DNA of 64,000 nt. Source: Polytrichum commune. Lineage: Eukaryota > Streptophyta > Polytrichopsida > Polytrichales > Polytrichaceae. The stretch spans positions 62,650,533-62,714,532 of the forward strand of contig OX485804.1 of NCBI GenBank assembly GCA_950295325.1. Reading direction: 5' to 3'. Below, piece by piece: positions 12,116 to 24,399 of this stretch. The notes under the pieces are model-generated. The model was not told the origin of the DNA. It ran no database searches and was given only the letters and a program-made list of their open reading frames with translations. The position numbers were made by a program, and so were the translations under genes. Every line of letters begins with the position of its first letter. Position 1 is the first letter of the stretch.

Positions 12116-13182
12116 GCTATGAGACCAGGTTTTAGATAAAGTCAGGTGGGGAGGGCCCATAAGGGCCACTTCACACACAAGCCAAGTGCCATGACCATGA
12201 AATTGTGAGGGCCCAGAATAAGTGTCCAAAGGCCGTCCCAAGACACTTCCAAAATCATATAGTGTGAAACATGCCCTCAAGTGTAGTGTGAAGTCATTTG
12301 TGACCGGGCCCTCAACCAAATGCTATTTCAAGAAATTTTCATTCATGCATGATCCTCACTCATGATAAAATATAATAAATCAGTAGTTGTGAGATTTTGG
12401 AGTGGGATAGTCTCCCAGTTTTGAGTTAGGCTGTGAGCCCAAAATGGTGCCCACATGTGGTGATTAACTCTTCGAAACCAATTTTAGTTTGACTTTGATG
12501 TGTTATGATTATTTACAAAACATAAAAAGAGTGAAGTATGGTTTGGATTTAAGTTTAGGCTTTAGAATGTGTTGTGTGATTATTTCAAGGTTGAATTCAA
12601 TAAGAGTATGCCTTGATATTGTGAGTAGGGGGTAAGGTGAAGCAAGGTGAGCTCCGCAGGTTAAATGCCCACTTTTGGATCCACCTTGGTAGTTTAGGAA
12701 GAAGGAAGCTTGGTGGAAGGGGATTAGTCCCTACTTTGAAGGTGAAGGTTAAGGGATTGTGATTGGAGATGCTAATCCTCTCACCCTATCCTCACCTCTC
12801 TCTCCCTCTCTCCCTCTTTGCTACTTAAGGTGGTTTCTCTCTCATTTTCCTCTCTCTCCATCAAGCGCTCTCAAGAGAGCAAGCTCTTAAAGAGCTTGAG
12901 CCACGTGTGTGAGACATTAGTTCTTAGTGAAGTTAATTAGTTAAGCTCTCTCTCTCAATGCCTCCCAATTGAGGGAGCTCTTAGAGTTTAAAGTTGCACG
13001 TGTTGATTAGTTAGTAGTTAGTGGAATTAGTGTGTTAGATTAGTTTATTATTTAGGAGCAAGGAAAAAGAAAGAAGAAGAAAAACTTAGAAAACATGTGA
13101 TTAGGGAAGGAGAGAGTTTGGATTAGGGTGCAAGTAGTGGTTGGGATACCCATTCGGGTATTATAACTTCATATACTGAAAT
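12116..13182. other. Repeat-derived region with CT-rich tract
   Basis: The first ~200 bp share blocks (GGGCCCATAAGGGCCACTTC, CACTTCACACAC) with the repeats near 14390 and 21020. A CT-rich tract (about 12780-12960) precedes phrases such as CTCTTAAAGAGCTTGAG. It resembles LTR or leader sequence of a retroelement, but no terminal repeats could be paired. Confidence 0.35.
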
Positions 13183-13655
13183 CAGAAGGCAGCTGGGCTT
13201 GGAGGTTAGACCACCCGGGACTGGAACAGAAGGCAGCTGGGCTTGGTAAGTTAGGCCACACCGCAACTGGAATCAAAGGCAGTTGGGCTTGGTAAGTTAG
13301 ACCACCCGGGACTGGAACAGAAGGCAGCTGGGCTCGGTAAGTTAGGCCACACCGCGACTGTAATCAGAAGGCAGCTGGGCTTGGAGGTTAGACCACCCGG
13401 GATTGGAACAGAAGGCAGCTGGGCTCGGTAAGTTAGGCCACACCGCGACTGTAATCAGAAGGCAGCTGGGCTTGGAGGTTAGACCACCCGGGACTGGAAC
13501 AGAAGGCAGCTGGGCTCGGTAAGTTAGGCCACACCGCGACTGTAATTAGAAGGCAGCTGGGCTTGGTAAGTTAGGCCACACCGCGACTGTAATCAGAAAG
13601 CAGCTGGGCTTGGAGGTTAGACCACACCCGGGACTGGAATCAGAAGGCAGCTGGG
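13183..13655 (+). repeat. GC-rich tandem repeat with a two-part higher-order unit (about 47 + 44 bp)
   Basis: Ten or so units each contain AGAAGGCAGCTGGGCT. They alternate between a form with GGTAAGTTAGGCCACACCGC and a form with GGAGGTTAGACCACCCGGG. The ~91-bp composite is repeated several times, then degrades at the ends. Confidence 0.88.
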
Positions 13656-14389
13656 TTGCCTAGCAACAATTCATTTAGACTATCTAGGGGTTAGCAAGGC
13701 TAGCTCAAGTAGTAAGTATTAGCACATAAAAAACTAGATCACATTAGGCCATCTTTAGTGGTAGCTAAGAAGTTATATTCATTTAGGCTAGTTGGTGCCA
13801 CGTGTGGGTTTGTATGAGTGTGTTTAACCATTGAGAAAAGTGTTTTTCAACACTTGCACCTCTTGGTCAAAATAACTCACTTGCATTATTAATGGAGAAT
13901 GTGGAAGATTCTTGCAATGGCAAGAAAAAGGAAGTGAAGATTAAACGAGCGAGGGGAATGTCCTTAAGGGCATGTGTGGTTAAAGCCACGGGTTGGACGC
14001 TTGAGAAAGCCAACTCTACCACAAGCCAAGAGGCTAACATTAATAAAGTACAATGAGTGGAAACAATATGTGTTCTTTTGGACATAAAAATTACTTTGCA
14101 CATGGTTCAAGTTTGTAAGAGATACATGTGACTCGCAAAGCCATCACCCGGACTAGGACGCTTAAGGGTGGTGGATTTGGCCTCACATAGGCCTACCTCC
14201 AAAAGGTGGTTTTGGAGAATAGTCCAAGTGACCATGAAACATGATCCATTTGATGCCATGTATGAGTCCGTGTAGACTTTACATCCATCTTGCATTCACT
14301 TACTCCGCCTGTCCCTCAACATCGTGTGAAGTGAACTTGGACCGGCTCCACCTTTTCCTCCATTGAGAGTGCTTGAAGTGCGATGGTCA
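13656..14389. other. Intergenic, no gene recognised
   Basis: No coding motif is seen. Frames on the minus strand (14103-13867, 14295-14107) are short and unrecognised. Confidence 0.4.
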
Positions 14390-14640
14390 CGGGCCCTCAG
14401 TCTTGTGTGTGAAGTGGACCTAATAAGGTTGGGGAAGTAAAGCCTGCCACATTGGTACTCTTGGGATCCCCTTGCTGAGAAGTGTTGCCATAGGGATTTT
14501 CCAATGGGCATTTGGAAACCAACCTCTCACAAATCCAAGGCAATTTAGCCAAAACCATGGGAGTTAAAAAGGTTCAAGACATGGGCGTCAAATAGCTAGC
14601 AACACATGCAAGGTGGCCTAGAAGACTTGTGCATGAGAAG
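14390..14640 (+). repeat. Dispersed repeat, inverted relative to about 20820-21060
   Basis: Blocks such as AATAAGGTTGGGGAAGTAAA, GTTGCCATAGGGATTTTCCA and ATGGGCGTCAAATAGCTAGC recur as reverse complements at 20820-21060. The two copies form a long inverted pair about 6.4 kb apart. I read them as two insertions of one repeat family. Confidence 0.7.
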
Positions 14641-14682
14641 TTCAAGGAAGACAGGGATCAGCCAAGCAAACAGTCTTGTCTA

Positions 14683-15334
14683 AGGAGAGTGCGCTTAAAC
14701 CAACATTTTAAGCTATTGCACATACATATGCTTATGTGGTTGAAACAAAATAAAAATCATACTAGCCTTTGGGCTAAACATAGGTATAAAGAAAATAGAT
14801 AGCCTTTGATGAATATTCAAAGTCAAAACCACTAGCTTCTTCAAACCAATCTCTAGGCCCTGTGTATGACAATCTTGTATATGATGAGGACCCCCACCTT
14901 CATTGCCTAGAACCAACATTAGATTGCCTAAAACCAACACAACATAGTTGGGTACTAGACCCAAGCTAGATCAAAGTCCAACACGGCCACCTCTATTATC
15001 CACTTGGTTCAGTTTTAAAACCGCCCCCTTGCATCTTGGCACTAACCCCCTTAGCATTGTGAGCTTGAACCGTCCCCCCCCCCCCCCAACCCTCTAGTGA
15101 ATAGAATGGCTATAATAGGCATTGACAAGCCATCCTAAACCCACCTTGAACCAACCCGAGATAAAGTGGAGGTTGTTATCAACCTCCTTTACTATAGTAA
15201 TGGAGGCTGGTAAGCGGAGGTGCCACTAGTGGCACCTAAACTTGTCACTTTGTGGGCCCATGCACTCCTTTTCCATGGGGAACAATTGTTGATTGGGAGG
15301 CGTTTATAGGTGTTTCTTTTAGCACCCTCTGCCT
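14683..15334. mobile_element. MITE-like element, copy 1 (terminal inverted repeats, TA flanks)
   Basis: It is a direct homologue of 16753-17438. The left end AGGAGAGTGCGCTTAAACC and right end AGCACCCTCTGCCT are degraded versions of the inverted termini seen clearly in copy 2. The interior shares long blocks with copy 2 (AAACCAACA, TTTGGGCTAAACATAGGTAT, TTGGGTACTAGACCCAA, AATAGGCATTGACAAGCC). No coding capacity is seen. Confidence 0.6.
15075..15089 (+). repeat. poly-C tract
   Basis: A run of about 13 C residues inside MITE copy 1. Similar C runs occur near 26615-26640, 57180, 57285 and 58190. Confidence 0.8.
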
Positions 15335-16157
15335 TTTATGATTCCCACCTGCAAAATCTTGTGAAAAAAAAAACTTGATGATGTGGCGCACTCTACAATC
15401 CAATCTTGGCACATATGGTTTCTAATAGCCCACCCACACAGACTAGTGTGGGCCACCAATGAGCGGTTCCTACCCGCATTGGTCACATCCAATGGCTCTT
15501 ACTAGCCAAACCAACTCTAAAAGTGGCCTCTACTGGTAGGAGTTGTTTGTTGGTCGCCCCCATCAATAAGTGTGGGCATGCTATAAGATTCATGTAAACA
15601 AAGACTATTTGGACAAATGCTATAAACAACATGTACAATTCGGTATGGATTCCAACAACCTACTTAATTTGCATTTCATTAGAGTTTTCCGTAAAGTTAA
15701 CCAGTTGAAACCACATGTTCAGTCCCAAACCCTGAATTTATGAGAATTAACACAAAGTCGCCCAAGTTTCTCTAATGCTTAAATTTATCCTACACAAAAG
15801 AGTGGCCTCGGACTATTAAAAACGAACTTTCTAACTTGTCCTACTAGGATAGGTGGGCCAGGCCAAGCTAAGCCTTGCATAGGCCAATTTAGGATAGTGG
15901 GTCCCATGCGCATGTCCTATTTTAGATCCTAAAATTCTCTTAAAATTTGAGAGGTGGAAAAGGGATGTCCCATAATTTTCAACCAACTTTCAAAATAGGC
16001 TCCAATTCACGACAAGATAGTGAACTCTTATTAGAGAATTTCCTCAAAGAAGGATCAAACCCACAATTTTGTGAGTTTTTGAGGGACTTTACTGAACACT
16101 CTAATATTATTGTTCAAACACAATAGAATCCCATATCGCATATAGTTTGGCAGGCTA

Positions 16158-16158
<1 letters not shown>
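15335..16158. other. Intergenic, no gene recognised
   Basis: No conserved coding motif or repeat unit is recognised. Confidence 0.4.

Positions 16159-16189
<31 letters not shown>
16159..16189 (+). repeat. (TA)n microsatellite
   Basis: About 15 uninterrupted TA dinucleotides. Confidence 0.95.
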
Positions 16190-16191
<2 letters not shown>

Positions 16192-16199
16192 CCCTGTGG

Positions 16200-16740
16200 C
16201 AGGAGAAGGGCAAATATGAATGATTTGTATGTTTCTGTGGAGCCAGTTATAAGTTTACAACCGGCGCCCTCAAGTCCCAAAGCCAGATTCAGAGTTGAGG
16301 CTGATTTAGGCCGCAACCATACAAGCGGTAGGCAGCTTGACCTGGGGCTTCTGATTGGTAGCACCCAACGTCTTGCCACCACACCGTGGGTAGCCACCTC
16401 GCCGGCAGTCCCCCGTGGCGTGGAGGAGCGGCAGCACCGGCCTACCAGGGGAAACCCACTGGTAGGAGAGGCAGCCGGTGCCACCTCGGCATGTGGCCCA
16501 CCTCCACGTCGAGTTCCCACCTCCCCCGACTCGCTGTCGACCTCCCACCTTCCCCAGCTCGCCTGCAAGTACCGGGCAGCTTCCCTCGCCGGGAGCTGCC
16601 GGCCCCCTCGTGTGGCGACATGGGTCTCCTGCGGGCCTGCGTGGCACCAAATCCCTAGCCCACGGCCTAGCCTACAGGCTCCAAGAGCCTGCCTCTAGTC
16701 TGGTAACGGCCTTAGATGCGTTGGTTATGAAGTGATGACG
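16200..16740. other. GC-rich island with open frames on both strands
   Basis: Frames of 160 codons (plus, 16216-16698) and 137 codons (minus, 16568-16155) overlap. Both are Pro/Ala/Arg/Gly-rich and show no family motif, as expected for GC-rich non-coding DNA where stops are rare. Composition recalls the GC-rich ends of the Harbinger element at 38050-41953, but no terminal repeat was matched. Confidence 0.35.
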
Positions 16741-16752
16741 TGGCTCCACATA

Positions 16753-17438
16753 AGGTAGAGGGTGCTTAAACCAACACTTTAAGCTATTGCACATACATAT
16801 GGCTATGTGGTTGACATAGAAAATATATATTCATATCAGCCTTTGGGCTAAACATAGGTATCAAGAAAGAAAAATATTTTTAGTCTCTATTGAATATTTG
16901 ATGAATATTCAAAGTCAAAACCACTAGCTACCTTGAACCAATCCATAGGCCCCGTGTATGGCAACCTTGCATATGAGGACCCCCACCTTTATTGCCTAGA
17001 ACCAACACAACGTAGTTGGGTACTAGACCCAAACTACATTAAAGCCCGAGTAATACGCAAAGCCACACGGCTACCTCCATGATCCCTCCCGGTTCGCTTG
17101 CAAAACCATCACCTTGCATCCCGGGAAATGACCCTTTTGTGCTTTGTGGGCCTACCTCCTTGGCGTTGTGAATAGAATGGTCAGAATAGGCATTGACAAG
17201 CCACCCTAATCCCACCTTGAACCAATCCAAGATAGAGTGGAACCCGTTACCTACCCTACATGGAGGTAGTGGAGGCCGCTATGAAGTGGCACCACTAATG
17301 GCACCTAAAACCGTCACTCCGCGGGCCCAGACCCTCCTACACCACCATGTACGGTTCAAGGTTGTGGAGTGTTGGCAATTGGGAGGTGTTTATAGGTGTT
17401 GGTTTTGGATGGGGTGTTGGTTTTAGCACCCTCTACCT
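16753..17438. mobile_element. MITE-like element, copy 2 (686 bp, terminal inverted repeats, TA flanks)
   Basis: The left terminus AGGTAGAGGGTGCTTAAACC is the reverse complement of the right terminus (GGTTTTAGCACCCTCTACCT) except one base. TA lies outside each end. A ~650-bp homologue in the same orientation lies at 14683. No protein is encoded. The TA flanks would fit a Tc1/mariner-type element, but TAA/TTA flanks of a Tourist type are nearly as good, so the superfamily is open. Confidence 0.7.
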
Positions 17439-18808
17439 TAGATGAATACTGGACACAACCGGTTTTTGGCTTGGTCAAGCCGTTAGATCTTTAGCATGCT
17501 AATAATGCCCCTTTCCCACCTGACTTTAGCTAAGACTAAAAGTTGGTTCTAACAACTTGGCCTTCACACCATCGACATTATCTAGTGCCAAGCCTAGTTG
17601 GCAAATGATGTGGCATGGTTTAAAAGTGGAGGTTTTTAAGCCTCAAGCACTGGTCCTCCCATCGGTACTTAAACACGAGGCAAGAATATAGGACCTTTAA
17701 AAGTGTCGCCTCCCGCCCTTGTGATTGGTTGCTTTTTAGTCTTAGCTATGAGGGCACGAGGAGCTTCATTAACAAAAACAAATGGTAAGATAGGTGAGTA
17801 ATAAGGCATTTGGAGATGGGACAAAAACTACCCAACATCTCATTGCTTGGTAGATAAAACAATGAAACATGTGTGAAAGCTACTTAACTAAAACCTACTT
17901 GAAAATCTCCGGAGCAAGTTCTTGTAGGTGCAGTGGGATAGCCGGATGCCTCCGCTATAACCGAGGGAGCTTTACCCGGTTTTTAGGAAATACATTTAGG
18001 AAATACTTAGCTAAAGTCAGGTGGGAAGGGGGCATTAGATCTGGATACTTAACTTGGAAGTCTAATTTGAGCTGTATGATGTTCAGGTCACTTTAGATCT
18101 GGACCATTAATTTGGAATTTGAGTGCTGTCTCATATATATTTGAACACCAAATCCAGAAATCGAAGCAGATTTACATTGCTTGTAAAACTTGAATCTGGA
18201 ATTCTGAATCTGTTTTCTGCAATTGAAGGGAAGAAAATTATTGAGTATGAAGAGCGCAGCGGCTATGGCTCTAAGCTGGCCTTCTCAGATCCAATGATAT
18301 CGTTGGTGAGAAAACAGCCAAAAGACTATCTATGCTCATTGGGAAGGTCTATGGATTCTACTAACTTTCACCTTGACACCAATTTCGAAACCTGTGAAGC
18401 TCATGTTGTTGCGTTAATTTCATATGTTGCATGCATTGATCAGCAGTTTGTGTTTGATTGGGAGGTCGTTTACGTTTAGCTCTGAAACTTTTGTCCACGT
18501 GATGATCCATGGCAAACTTGGGAGGCTGATCCAACCATCCATGCCACCTTCCAACTGCAAATTCTATATTGGTGCTCTCGAATTTAAAATTTAGGGCTTC
18601 AACTTGGAGAAATTGTAGATCACTCAACACGGATATCACCCAACTCACACTTTTCTGAACAATTTCATTCGACTCGGTTGCAGCGAATTTTCAGCTGCCT
18701 ATGTGGTGGTCACCTTCTCTCTTGGATTGCCTGAACCCAGGCTTGAAATCAACATATCAGCCTTTGAATTCTCCGGGAGCTTGCGTTTTCGTTGATTACG
18801 AAATATCA
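17439..18808. other. Intergenic, no gene recognised
   Basis: The 118-codon plus frame at 18123-18479 and its neighbours carry no recognisable domain. Blocks near 17515 and 18015 (TTTAGCTAA with GTCAGGTGGGA or its complement) recur near 12135, so parts are dispersed repeat. Confidence 0.4.
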
Positions 18809-18809
18809 G

Positions 18810-18915
18810 AAAAAAAATTTGGACCATTTCTCGATTTGTGCGTGTCATCCTTGCGCAGGGGCCATGCTAATCTTCTCTGTATCATTCCAATTTTATCAGA
18901 TGTCTCCGTAGAGAC
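18810..18915 (-). ncRNA. U6 spliceosomal snRNA (variant or pseudogene)
   Basis: Read on the minus strand from 18915 this is U6 RNA along its whole length. It has a 5' stem-loop, TGATAAAATTGGAATGATAC, the ACAGAGA box, AGCATGGCCCCTGCGCAAGG, GATGACACGCACAAATCGAG, AAATGGTCC and a terminal run of eight T (18817-18810), the Pol III stop. It differs from the usual plant sequence at a few bases only. The 5' stem reads GTCTC-TACG-GAGAC instead of GTCCC-TTCG-GGGAC, a paired change that keeps the stem. No clear TATA box near -30 and only a weak match to the plant upstream sequence element (ACCCATACGG about 60-70 bp upstream) are visible. It could be a live variant or a retro-copy. Confidence 0.9.
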
Positions 18916-20819
18916 AACAATCCCGGAAACCTTCCGGTACCTGAACTTTCTTCGGTTAGATGGACCAATCCGTATGGGTTCCAGGAAAAACAACCCTCAG
19001 ACTAGCAATCCAATGCTCTTGCTGGATCGAAATCTCTGTGTCATTCCACGAGAATGGAGCAATTAGAGCGTTCAACAGGGATCGTGGGAAAAGAAAGAAA
19101 CAGCTCATAATTTGATTTCCAGAACTTCATGTGCTTGAAATTCTGGATCGTTACACTCACGCTGACAACATGAATCCGCACCTGAGTTTATATCTCAGGT
19201 AGCTCCAACTGACACTCTTGTTGGGAATGAGGGGACTGAACTAAGGTCATGACAGGAATTTTGCATTTGTTGCTTGGATATGCATTAAGGTATGTGGGTG
19301 TTATCCGGTTCAATCTTCATGTTCTTTCAACCTCTACCGATTAGATTTGCATAACGAATTTTGTGCTGCAATAACAAATCTACAGTGAAGCATCGGCAAA
19401 AATCGTATTGAGATCTAGACCTCCCTTGATTTAGTTATGATTATTTGGTGTGCATGTTTGTTCATTCCTTGGATAATTACATAGGTCCTTTCAATGGTGA
19501 ACTTCACTATTGAGTGTGGATTCCTCAACTAAATTCAGAGGTCTTCCCAATTGTGTGCTTCACTATTGAGTGTGGAGTACTTAATAAAATTTGAAGACGT
19601 ACTCCAATCTCTATTCAACATGTGTCTTTATGGTACTATTTGTTCTTTGATCATCACCGTAACCACACACCAATCTGATATAGGGGTCACAATTAAGAAA
19701 AGTAACTGAATAACACCCACGTATCTCAACCCTTAAAGGCCACCGTGTTTCTTGTAAGTGAGATGACTTGAGACGAACAACATTCAATGTTCAAGTGTTT
19801 TTCAAACAAAAAAAGAGGAAGTTGTTACAAAGCACATATTACACACCATATGCACACAATTCCTTTAAAAAAAAACTCTTCTGACATGACATAATTCTAA
19901 TATGTTTAAGATTACAATTGTAAATATTTATATGAATGTATTATACAATGAGATCATGTCCCAAGGCTCAAAACTAACTTATGTACAACATAGTTTGAAG
20001 GGTTGTGAAAATGCCAATATGTGTGGAAATCTTGAAGGGTGGCTTAAATTCAAGGCCTTAACCTAGATCCCATGGGAACTTTGAAGTGAAGCTGCCTATG
20101 GCCAGAATAATCACCAAGCTATTAAGAGAACGTACATCTTTTGCAAGAGCATGTGACACACTGTGGGCAATCCAATGTGTCTATTTGGATGGAAATTACG
20201 ACCAAGAAGAAAACTAAGAAACCTCAAATGCGCATTTCATCAGTGATAATCAATGCAGCACATGGTGCAAAACCACTCACAGGATTTAAGATTCACATAC
20301 AGTAACATATGCCTGTCGGATGTAAGTAAATTGAACTCTGAATCCTGTTCAGTGATCGGGGAGATTGTTTGGGCATTCATAATCGGTTGAGATCCATGTG
20401 TTTGCAAGTGCAACCGGTTACATGTTGGCATCCTCCGGTTTTCCTTTATTAATTTGGGGTATATTCTTCTATGAATTCCTCTAAAATGATCGGTAATTTT
20501 CCTGAAGTCTCGAACTTCAACCGGATATTTCTCAAACTCAACCGGTTTATCTGTAACTAACTGCCGATTCTCCCCGATCATTGATCCTGTTCGGATGTTG
20601 TTTGGGAAGTGGTAATTATTCCCCAAAGTCCAGTAGCTCAAAAGCAATGAATGGGGAGTGGGGTTGATCAATGACAATCAGTGCACGTGAGCCTCCCTGA
20701 GACCCTTTGACAAAGTTACCATATCTCTTAAAAATGTTTAGCACCATGTTGGTTGGTGACACAAATCCGGCATTTGAACACCAGATTGATGGTTTTCTTT
20801 GTTTTCTTTTCTCGCAAAG
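18916..20819. other. Intergenic, no gene recognised
   Basis: The minus frames at 20677-20240 and 20936-20616 have no recognisable motif. The sequence is otherwise AT-rich and featureless by eye. Confidence 0.4.
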
Positions 20820-22060
20820 AGTCTTCTGGGCCACCTTGCATGTGTTGCTAGCTATTTGACGCCCATGTTTTGAACCTTTTTTGAGTCCCGTGGTTTTGGC
20901 TAAATTTCCTCGGAGTTGTGAGAGGTTGGTGCCCAAATGCTCGTTGGAAAATCCCTATGGCAACACTTCTCAACAAGTGGGTCCCAAGAGTACCAACGTG
21001 GGGGGCTTTACTTCCCCAACCTTATTAGGGCCACTTCACACACGAACTGGGGGCCTGTGACATGTCTTTGCATGTTGGAACCACATCCGGTGGTAGTGGA
21101 AGTAGTCCGTCCAGAACGGCATGTCTTCATTGTGTTTAGTGAAGATCCAATGTCACAACCCCTTGCTAGCGCCCCTTAATTGTGTTGACCATTTCTCAAT
21201 TCTAGCAAGGGTCACGAGCGCTAACCCTTCGCATTTTGCCATGCGAATGGTTAGGTCCCCATACCGCGGACCTCCAAACTCATGGCTTGGTCACCAAACC
21301 CTCCTACACATACATTTGGGACTCTCCCCTTAGTAGGTAGCCAATGGTTAGATGTGGACTTCCATTCATGGAAGTCCACTCTTGAGTTGATTATGGTGTT
21401 GCAAAAGCAACACTACAACAACCCGAAGCATAGTTGCCAAGTATGCTCCGGGTGGGGTTGGTCGGCTAAGCCACCTCACCCATATAACCCTCTAGGGCTT
21501 TGGGCAGGGCCCCTACCCCACCGTCAAGTATCCTTTTGTCTCTCTATAAGGGTTGGGGCCAAGTAGACATTTTCCCTCAACCGTTGGGGCTAGAAGCCCT
21601 GAGCAACTTCAGACCATCATAACTTCTTCATATGATCTCTAATGCTATCAAGCGACCACTTTATTGACATTTACTCTTCGTGCGGATGCCAATGGACCCC
21701 TCACTTGCCCCATTCAGGCAAATGTTGAGGAAGTTATGCATGTTCAAACCTAGCCAATCCCGTGTGTCACTCACAAGTCACTGCTATCCTAGAGCGCTAT
21801 CCCGGGACATTGCCCCACTCAAATTTCCATATCTCCTACCTCACGCCTCCGATTGAGGTGTTTATGAGCATTCTAGAATTTGGATGCCATAACGTACTCA
21901 TAACTCCTGGCCTTACCCTCATGGCTCCTAGTCTCCGTGGGTGGGAGGCATTCTCAACGCCCGGGGCCCTTACTCACACTAGGATCACTTGGGCCCTCTC
22001 ACCAATGGCGCCACAAGTCCTGGGTGTCACTCCGGGGTCCCCCTTGTGCCCATGATGTTT
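20820..22060. repeat. Dispersed repeat block, probably retroelement-derived
   Basis: Its first 240 bp are the inverted partner of 14390-14640. The rest (phrases such as CATCATAACTTCTTCATATG and CCATATCTCCTACCTCACGCC) has the look of untranslated LTR-retrotransposon sequence, but I could not find paired LTRs, a primer-binding site or a polyprotein. Frames at 21282-21566 and 21762-22055 are unrecognised. Confidence 0.4.
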
Positions 22061-23799
22061 TGGGCACTCCTCATGGAGAGGTGCACAATACTCAGTGTCT
22101 TCATTGAGTGTAAATAGTGGCTACATAACCATCAATAGCATTATCATGTTGGGTAGTTTGTAGCATGTCACTTTCAATAATTGGTTCCAAACATGATATT
22201 TGCATTAGGGAAATGATTATGATCAACGTTTATATTTGGACAAATTGGAGAATCTATGGACATAGAGTAATGGCTATCTATGTTAGTTTCCAATTAATTT
22301 TTTTTTTGCGTAGGTTTTGATGTTGGTATATTTGATGTCACACCTTGTGCTTTGCTAGCCATTATTGGAATAGGTTGCTCTTTGAGATTATTATGTAGAT
22401 ATTTGAATATTTCTCTTAATGTTTTGAATGTCTTTGTTGTGAATCTAAGGGCATTATTATGCACAAGTAAGTTCCATTGAGGTTGTACAACTCATTTCCA
22501 ACAAAGGAATTTTCTTATGTCCATTCATCCTCTACCATAAGACGAGTGAAGTATTAGGGTCCAATTCCACATAGTCCACAACCTTGATCTCAACATCTGT
22601 ATTTGGAGCCAGTTCATGTCCTATTACATCATCATCCATGTTTGGTGATCTCTTCAATATGGTGCCCTTGCACTTATCACTAAGCTCAGGGGCTCATCGA
22701 TTACAAAACATGAATTCTATTTCCCATAGTACAACCTTTGGTTGACCTTTAAGGACCCTTGGATCTTCATGGTCATGGCTTGTGGTTTGTATGTAAAGAA
22801 ACTCTTAGTCCGGTGGGCAACCTACATTGCTATGTGCAATTAGGTTGCCTTTGCAAATATGATGCCTCTTTACCCATGCAATTAACATTGGGTCAAAATC
22901 AAATCACAAAAATTGATAATTTTGTTCAATTATTCATATGTATATCAACCATAGTATAACTTAATCTTTGTATTATATTATTGTGCTATTATATTTAGAA
23001 AAATGTAGAACATCAATAAAATATCATGGGAAACTTGCTTTGCATATTTCATTACAACTTAGAGTATGTTATTTGATGACATGTTAATTAAACATTGAGA
23101 AATTGTGGTTTGGTGCATTGTAAATTAGAATATGTAAGCTTGTACTTTCATAGTAAGTCATGTGGGCCACCCCACGTTAGAAGGTCATGCCTCCCGTTCA
23201 TTTGTATTAATGTTGTTGTTGTGGGAAACCAGGGAAAGGGATGGGGTTTGGGATTGTTTTGCCCACCTTGCCCTAATCCTAGAGTGGGTCTAGCTAGGGA
23301 GGGGAGGGGATCTAATTGATGTGTGTGCATTACTATGAAATGAAATCCTCTATGTATAAAAAATTTATAGAATGAAAAAAAGATACATGGCCCCAAGACA
23401 ATTCAAGCAAATTGTTGTGATTTCTTTATTTATTTACAAGATCACATTGTCTAGTCTTTTCCCAAAACCAAAATCTTTAAAACATTCTACAAACCTCCAA
23501 ATAATATGATTAACACTAAAATCATCATGATACTATGTTGTACATACTAATGGTATGCTAGATTACAGACTCATGCAATTATGCTAAGGTTTTTAGTTTA
23601 ATAAATTAAATTCTTCCCCAAATGCTTCAAATACATACACAAATAATAATTAAATACACTTATCTTATGTGTGATCTGTTCCACTTTCAAATGAGAAGGT
23701 GCTTTATAGCATATTTTGAATGCCTCTGTGAGCAAATGAATCAAGTTAAAAAGTAAGTACTAAGAAAAAGACAAAAAAGCAAATGAGCATTACTCAACT
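22061..23799. other. Intergenic, no gene recognised
   Basis: AT-rich, with short frames only. Nothing in it can be assigned. Confidence 0.4.
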
Positions 23800-24011
23800 A
23801 TTTCCCAAATATAATTATATTTTTTACAAAGAAATTATTATTATCTTCAAGATGTTGCTAACAATAACTTGAAACATACTTAAGAGTCCATGATAATTTG
23901 TAAGGGAGATTAACTTGTACAAAAAATTCAAGGAGTATTCATAATATAAAATATGGTGTTGACTTCATATTCAACACAACTTGTAGCTTATAAATGACAA
24001 CGACGATGACA

Positions 24012-24012
<1 letters not shown>

Positions 24013-24058
<46 letters not shown>

Positions 24059-24059
24059 A
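24013..24059 (+). repeat. (TAC)n trinucleotide microsatellite
   Basis: About 15 TAC/ACT repeats without interruption. Confidence 0.95.
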
Positions 24060-24399
24060 TATGTGATCATGTTGATTAGTTCTATATGGTATGAACCAAC
24101 ATAAGTCCCAAGGCTCACCTCCAAAAAGCGTTGCCATGTAGGCATCCATGTCATAGTTGGGAGTCAAGACTTGGGACCCCGTGGGAAGTGGTAAGTCCCA
24201 ACTTTCATGCTCTCAATGGCTAAGATTGCACGATTGACCTCAAGTTACTTGGGTCCCCATGTGGACCGGCCTTAAGATACTGGAGCATTTCTTGGGTCAA
24301 CGTTACCATGCTTGCACCCATCAACATTTTACTTATACCTAATGCTACGATCTCTTGTGAGGCTCTTAACATGCTTGTAATCAAAATAATGTTCCATAA

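Noticed and set aside
16155..16735. Protein-coding gene in the overlapping long frames on both strands
   Set aside because: Several long frames coexist on both strands, are low-complexity Pro/Arg/Ala/Gly, and show no motif or splice structure. GC richness explains them.
14683..17438. LTR retrotransposon with LTRs at 14683-15334 and 16753-17438
   Set aside because: Each copy has its own inverted termini (AGGTAGAGGGTGC...GCACCCTCTACCT) instead of TG...CA ends, and no primer-binding site, polypurine tract or polyprotein lies between them.
18796..18993. 65-codon minus-strand protein
   Set aside because: It is a reading frame through the U6 snRNA sequence and its upstream flank.
20240..20677. 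145-codon minus-strand gene
   Set aside because: No motif, overlapping unrelated frame on the same strand, and no splice or promoter context.
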